Of a stretch of 64,000 nt of DNA, positions 59,854 through 64,000 are shown piece after piece. The notes under the pieces were generated by a model, which did not search any database, was not told where the DNA came from, and saw only the letters and a program-made list of their open reading frames with translations. This DNA comes from Cupriavidus neocaledonicus. Its GTDB lineage: Bacteria > Pseudomonadota > Gammaproteobacteria > Burkholderiales > Burkholderiaceae. The position numbers were made by a program, and so were the translations under genes. Location: assembly GCF_000372525.1 (NCBI RefSeq), contig NZ_AQUR01000104.1:260263-324262 (forward strand), read 5' to 3'. Numbering within the stretch: the stretch's first letter is position 1; every line of letters starts with the position of its first letter.

Positions 59854-61065
59854 ATGAAGCCGGCAGCATTCAAAAACTACGTGGCCACACTCACCAACCC
59901 TGGCGCGGACAAGCATCAGCACAACCTGGTATTCACAAATGAACTGGCCGCATGCTTTGCCACGCAAGGCATCGGCACAACCTCCATTGACTACCTTGCT
60001 CATCCGCGCCAGGTAACAGAAGCGGCGCAAGACCCGCATTGCATCTTCTTCGTTTGCTATAACGGCTTCGGTTCGGAACTTCTGCTCAACGCTGGACCCG
60101 GCGACTTACGCTCCCTCTTTGCCTGCTACAAGAAACCGCTCTTCGATTTGATGCACGACTGTCCGGCACACGAGTCGATGTCCCACCAAATCGGCTCCAC
60201 CGGTGATTACAGAACGTTACTTATCACCGATTATTCGTATGCCAATATTGCCAGGATGCTGGGAAGCCGGCGTGTATATTTTTCGCCCAGCATAGCATTT
60301 CCGCAGGCCTCGCCGGATCGCATCGAACCACTCCAGTCGCGGGAGATCGATATTCTATTACCTATGGGCCTGGCTAGTCCGACGCTCGTCCTCGACCGAT
60401 ATGAGAAACCCCGCAACCATAGACAGCGGCTTCTGAAGGAAATCTTCCATGCGGTCACAGAGAAAGCCCTGGATCGCCTAGATTGCGATCCGCTGCTCGA
60501 GATCTTCCGGGCTCTTTCCGAAATGCGAGTGGCGATTGCGATGGATGACCCGGATATTCTTTTCCTTATCACCACGACTCTCGACTTCGTTAAATTCTCA
60601 AGACGTCACAGCCTGATTCACGCAGTCCAGCATCTCCCCATTACCGTTATTTCCGATCGGCAGATTGCTCCCCCAGCCGGCGCCAGCAGACTTCAATTCA
60701 TAGAGGAGAGAACATTTCCCCGACTCATTGAAACCATGGCACACTCGAAGAGTGTCATCTGCCCTCTCCCGCACTATAGCGGCTTCCACGAACGTGCCCT
60801 GGCTGCATTTACCAGTGGCGCCGCCGTCATCGCGGCGCCAAATGAAATACTCGAAACTAATTTCCTGATAAATGAAGAGATGCTCTTATACCGCAGCCTG
60901 GAACAGCTGACCGATCTTCTCGAAAGGGTCTTCGCCGGCAATCAGGATCTGCAGCAAGTCGCAGAAAACGGCAGAAGAAAAGTGCTCGAGTCGTACCACC
61001 CCTCGCGCTTGACCAAGCTGATGCTCTCCTTGCACGCGTCCTTACATGGGGCTGGCGTACAGTAG
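59854..61065 (+). CDS. glycosyltransferase-like protein of unknown function (CgeB/DUF3880-like pattern)
   Basis: A 403-residue protein without signal peptide or membrane segment. The C-terminal third resembles the spore-CgeB or Glyco_trans_1_2 type: RTFPRLIETMAHSKSVICPL, FHERALAAFTSGAAVIAAPN, and VAENGRRKVLESYHPSRLTK. The N-terminal part has NLVFTNELAACFATQGIGTT and a DLMHDCPAHES motif. This supports a GT-B fold enzyme with an atypical donor site. Composition matches the upstream gene, 20 bases away, so the two likely form one operon acquired together. The substrate is unknown. It ends about 250 bases from the 3' end of a tRNA-Ser gene. Confidence 0.68.
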   Translation: MKPAAFKNYVATLTNPGADKHQHNLVFTNELAACFATQGIGTTSIDYLAHPRQVTEAAQDPHCIFFVCYNGFGSELLLNAGPGDLRSLFACYKKPLFDLMHDCPAHESMSHQIGSTGDYRTLLITDYSYANIARMLGSRRVYFSPSIAFPQASPDRIEPLQSREIDILLPMGLASPTLVLDRYEKPRNHRQRLLKEIFHAVTEKALDRLDCDPLLEIFRALSEMRVAIAMDDPDILFLITTTLDFVKFSRRHSLIHAVQHLPITVISDRQIAPPAGASRLQFIEERTFPRLIETMAHSKSVICPLPHYSGFHERALAAFTSGAAVIAAPNEILETNFLINEEMLLYRSLEQLTDLLERVFAGNQDLQQVAENGRRKVLESYHPSRLTKLMLSLHASLHGAGVQ

Positions 61066-61267
61066 GGAACGAGATCTTGAATGGGCGGCATCCTTTGCTG
61101 CCCATTAGGTGACGACGCCGCCGTGTGCTTTGCGTCCGCAACACAGCCTCCGCCCTCCAGCGCAGTTATGGCCGAGCAGGCTGCGCCGCCCCCCGTCGGG
61201 ACGATGGCGCCCGAATTCGGACGACCAGCGGCGAATTGGCTCCCAAGACATCCCATGGGCCAGCAAA

Positions 61268-61296
61268 CAAAAAAGCCGTCCAAACGGACGGCTTTG
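61268..61296 (-). terminator. rho-independent terminator after tRNA-Ser
   Basis: Read leftward, 10-base arms (AAAGCCGTCC / GGACGGCTTT) with a 4-base loop are followed by more T. It lies about 20 bases after the tRNA 3' end. Confidence 0.9.
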
Positions 61297-61316
61297 CATC
61301 ACTACAGACGTTGTTC

Positions 61317-61407
61317 TGGCGGAGAGAGGGGGATTCGAACCCCCGATGGGCTATTAACCCATACACGCTTTCCAGGCGTGCGACTTAAACCACTCATCCA
61401 TCTCTCC
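61317..61407 (-). tRNA. tRNA-Ser, anticodon GGA
   Basis: Read leftward, the acceptor stem GGAGAGA / TCTCTCC is followed by discriminator G and an encoded CCA. The anticodon stem CACGC/GCGTG holds loop CTGGAAA with anticodon GGA. A long variable arm (ATGGGTTAATAGCCCAT) and T arm GGGGG-TTCGAAT-CCCCC complete a class II tRNA of 91 bases with CCA. Confidence 0.97.
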
Positions 61408-61419
61408 GGGAAGTCCGCG

Positions 61420-61448
61420 ATTATAGCAGAGTTGCCCGTCGAATCCAG
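61420..61448 (-). promoter_or_regulatory. tRNA-Ser promoter
   Basis: Read leftward, CTGGAT (61443-61448), 17 bases and a perfect TATAAT (61420-61425). Transcription would start a few bases before the mature tRNA. It lies directly after the symporter stop codon. Confidence 0.65.
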
Positions 61449-61468
61449 TACCTCGTCACCACCCTCCC

Positions 61469-63520
61469 CTATCCCTTGCGCAGGTAGGTCACCAGCCGGT
61501 CGATCACCGGCGCATTGCGCGGCGTCAGCAGGCTGACCACGATCGCCACCGCGAAGCCTGCGGGGACGCCGAAGGCGCCTGAGGCGATGGGGTCGACACC
61601 AAACCAGCGGTTGCCGAAGATGCCGGTCATGCGGGTGAAGAAGGGATAGTTGACGAAGATGTAGTACACCGCCACGCCGAGCCCGGCGACCATGCCGGCG
61701 ACCGCGCCGGCGGCGGTGGTGCGGCGCCAGAAGATGCCGAGGATCAGGACCGGGAAGAAGCTGGACGCCGCCAGCGAGAAGGCGGCGCCGACCAGGAACA
61801 GGATATTGCCGGGACGCAACGATGTGACGTACGAGGCGAAAAGCGCCACCGCCAGCAGCACGATCTTGGCGGTGGTGACGCGGCGCTGGTGGCTCGCCTG
61901 GCGGTCGACCATGTGATAGAAGACGTCGTGCGAGAGCGCGTTGGCGATGGTCAGCAGCAGGCCGTCCGCCGTCGAGAGCGCGGCCGCCAGTGCCCCGGCG
62001 GCGATCAGCCCGGAGATGACGTATGGCAGGCCGGCGATTTCCGGGGCGGCCAGCACGATCATGTCGGGCTGCAGCAGGATTTCGGCCCATTGCACGATGC
62101 CGTCGCCGTTGACGTCGCGGATGCCGAACACCGGTGGATCGACCTTGCGCCATTGCACCACCCACTGGGGCAGGTCTGCGTACGGGGTGCCGACCAGGTG
62201 CTCGAAGAACTCGTATTTCACCAGCGCCGCGAGCGTGGGTGCCGACACGTAGAGCAAGGCGATGCAGAACACCGCCCAGGCCACGGAATTGCGCGTTTCC
62301 CTGACCGAAGGCGTGGTGTAGAGCCGCGTCAGGATGTGCGGCAGGCTGGCGGTGCCCACCATCAGGCAGAACACCAGCAGCACGAAATTGAGGCGCTTGG
62401 TCTTGCGCTCCTGCTCCGATGCCGCGGGATATGGTTCGGTGGACGACATCGAATGGCGGCTGCGCGCCAGCGCGTCTTCGCGTTGCTGGTGCCACTGCTG
62501 CTGCGCGGCGGCGGCATCGCGCGGGAATTCGAGCCGTTCGCGCTCGAGCGCCTTGATCTCGCGCAGCGGTGCATTGCGGCTGCGCAGGTCCTGCAGGCGC
62601 GCGTCGAGCGCGTCGCGCTCCTGCGCGAAAGACTGGGGCAGGCGGGCGATGCGCTCCTGCAGCAGGATGGCCTGCTGCCGGTAGTAGTCGCGCACCGCCT
62701 GCTCGGCCGGCTCGCGCTCCAGCTGCTGTTCACGCGCATCCAGCTGTGTCAGCAGCGTGCCGTAGCTCAGCTGCGGCAGCGGTTCCTGGTGGTGTTTCCA
62801 CGCGATCATCGATACCGTGACCAGGAACGCCACGATCATCATGATGTACTGCGCCACCTGCGTCCAAGTGACCGCGCGCATGCCGCCAAGGAACGAGCAG
62901 ACCAGGATGCCCGCCAGCCCGAAAAAGATGCCGACGGCAAACTCGACGCCGATAAAGCGTGTCACCACCAGCCCCACGCCCTGGATCTGCGCCACCAGGT
63001 AGACGAACGAGCAAAGCGAGGCGGCCAGCACCGCGATCGCGCGTACCGGCAGGTTCCCGCCGGGCTTGCCGTTGCCATAGCGCGCGGCGAGGAAGTCGGG
63101 GATGGTGTAGCCGCCGTACTTGCGCAGGTAGGGCGCCAGCAGGAAGGCCACCAGGCAATAGCCGCCGGTCCACCCCATCACATAGGCCAGCCCTTCGTAG
63201 CCCGAGGAAAACAGGATGCCGGCCAGGCCGATGAACGAGGCCGCGCTCATCCAATCGGCGGCAATCGCCATGCCGTTGAACATGGCCGGCACGCGCCGCG
63301 ACGCGACGTAGTATTCGTTGAGATCCGAGGTGCGGCAGATCAGCCCGATGCAGGCGTAGATCGCGATGGTGATGAACAGGAATACATAGCCCAGCCACAG
63401 CGCATCGGCATTGGAGCGTTCCAGCAGTCCCATCATGCCCACGAAGCCGAACAGCCCCAGCGTGAACAGGCCGTAGTAGAGCAGCAACCGTCGGCGAAAG
63501 CGCGCCTGGGCTTCGGGCAT
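61469..63520 (-). CDS. sodium/solute symporter of the VC_2705 type, probable acetate or short-chain acid importer
   Basis: A 683-residue SSS-family transporter with about 13 membrane segments. The family signature is seen in AIAADWMSAASFIGLAGI and GGYTIPDFLAARYGN. Between the segments ending near 245 and starting near 378 lies an insert of about 120 residues that is charged and heptad-patterned (residues 254-375), absent from E. coli ActP (549 residues). Such inserts occur in the VC_2705 subgroup. The gene lies 108 bases downstream of acetyl-CoA synthetase on the same strand, which supports an acetate or similar substrate coupled to sodium entry. It ends VTYLRKG beside tRNA-Ser. Confidence 0.85.
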   Translation of the reverse strand: MPEAQARFRRRLLLYYGLFTLGLFGFVGMMGLLERSNADALWLGYVFLFITIAIYACIGLICRTSDLNEYYVASRRVPAMFNGMAIAADWMSAASFIGLAGILFSSGYEGLAYVMGWTGGYCLVAFLLAPYLRKYGGYTIPDFLAARYGNGKPGGNLPVRAIAVLAASLCSFVYLVAQIQGVGLVVTRFIGVEFAVGIFFGLAGILVCSFLGGMRAVTWTQVAQYIMMIVAFLVTVSMIAWKHHQEPLPQLSYGTLLTQLDAREQQLEREPAEQAVRDYYRQQAILLQERIARLPQSFAQERDALDARLQDLRSRNAPLREIKALERERLEFPRDAAAAQQQWHQQREDALARSRHSMSSTEPYPAASEQERKTKRLNFVLLVFCLMVGTASLPHILTRLYTTPSVRETRNSVAWAVFCIALLYVSAPTLAALVKYEFFEHLVGTPYADLPQWVVQWRKVDPPVFGIRDVNGDGIVQWAEILLQPDMIVLAAPEIAGLPYVISGLIAAGALAAALSTADGLLLTIANALSHDVFYHMVDRQASHQRRVTTAKIVLLAVALFASYVTSLRPGNILFLVGAAFSLAASSFFPVLILGIFWRRTTAAGAVAGMVAGLGVAVYYIFVNYPFFTRMTGIFGNRWFGVDPIASGAFGVPAGFAVAIVVSLLTPRNAPVIDRLVTYLRKG

Positions 63521-63558
63521 GAGGGGACAGTCCGTATCGGTGGGAAGCTATCGTAACA

Positions 63559-63592
63559 AACCCGCCGGCGCGCGGGTGCGCGGCGGCGGGTT
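63559..63592 (-). terminator. possible terminator after acs
   Basis: Arms AACCCGCCG / CGGCGGGTT with a 16-base loop, followed leftward by TGTTACG. The T-run is poor, so this may be only a partial stop between acs and the symporter gene. Confidence 0.35.
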
Positions 63593-63628
63593 CAGGGTTC
63601 GGCTCCGGCTTGCCGGGTCACCGGCGGA

Positions 63629-64000
<372 letters not shown>

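Noticed and set aside
61066..61267. Small open frames between the glycosyltransferase gene and tRNA-Ser
   Set aside because: They overlap each other in several frames, have no ribosome site and no recognisable motif. The gap appears non-coding.
58123..61316. Genomic-island attachment repeat next to tRNA-Ser
   Set aside because: I looked for a copy of the tRNA 3' end (GGAGAGAGGGGGATTCG) at the left side of the AT-richer block and found none, and there is no integrase gene. The block may be acquired but tRNA-site integration is not shown.

Overview
The window looks like chromosomal DNA of a Cupriavidus/Ralstonia-type betaproteobacterium (Burkholderiales). It is very GC-rich and densely coded, and its housekeeping neighbourhoods match that group: ppk next to the pst/pho operon, folP-glmM beside ftsH-rlmE, carA-leuE-carB-greA, and mltD-gloB / methyltransferase-rnhA-dnaQ-tRNA. 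I saw no transposase, integrase, phage gene or CRISPR array. Almost all DNA is ordinary core or metabolic sequence; the clear compositional exception is a two-gene AT-richer block at 58.3-61.1 kb.

Layout. 0-7.4 kb: the 3' end of polyphosphate kinase, then the leftward operon pstS-pstC-pstA-pstB-phoU-phoB-phoR (phosphate uptake and its two-component control) with two Pho boxes before pstS. 7.4-14.6 kb: glmM, folP, ftsH and rlmE (leftward), yhbY (rightward), a DUF4149 membrane protein and greA. 14.6-20.1 kb: carB, a LeuE-type exporter and carA, with a strong promoter and a roughly 220-nt leader. 20.2-28.1 kb: a seven-gene leftward operon that fits aerobic CoA-dependent 2-aminobenzoate (anthranilate) breakdown: fused monooxygenase/reductase, short-chain dehydrogenase, enoyl-CoA hydratase, acyl-CoA dehydrogenase, CoA ligase, thioesterase and a Rid-family protein. 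28.3-30.2 kb: propionate-CoA ligase.

30.3-35.3 kb: lytic transglycosylase MltD and glyoxalase II (leftward), a methyltransferase, rnhA and dnaQ (rightward), and tRNA-Val(CAC). 35.5-37.5 kb: a membrane diguanylate cyclase. 37.6-50.1 kb: a glycerol locus with a complete GlpSTPQUV-type ABC importer (leftward), a divergent DeoR-type regulator, then purU and a Nudix gene, then glycerol kinase and glycerol-3-phosphate dehydrogenase. Together these import glycerol by ATP hydrolysis and convert it to dihydroxyacetone phosphate.

50.1-58.1 kb: small secreted or conserved unknown proteins (MliC-like, LprI-like, YXWGXW repeat), a CopD-like membrane protein, a yfiR-yfiN-yfiB c-di-GMP signalling module, a class IV aminotransferase and a GNAT acetyltransferase. 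58.3-61.1 kb: two AT-richer glycosyltransferase-like genes ending beside the 3' end of tRNA-Ser(GGA). 61.4-64 kb: a VC_2705-type sodium/solute symporter with a long coiled-coil insert, and the 3' end of acetyl-CoA synthetase, probably an acetate uptake and activation pair.
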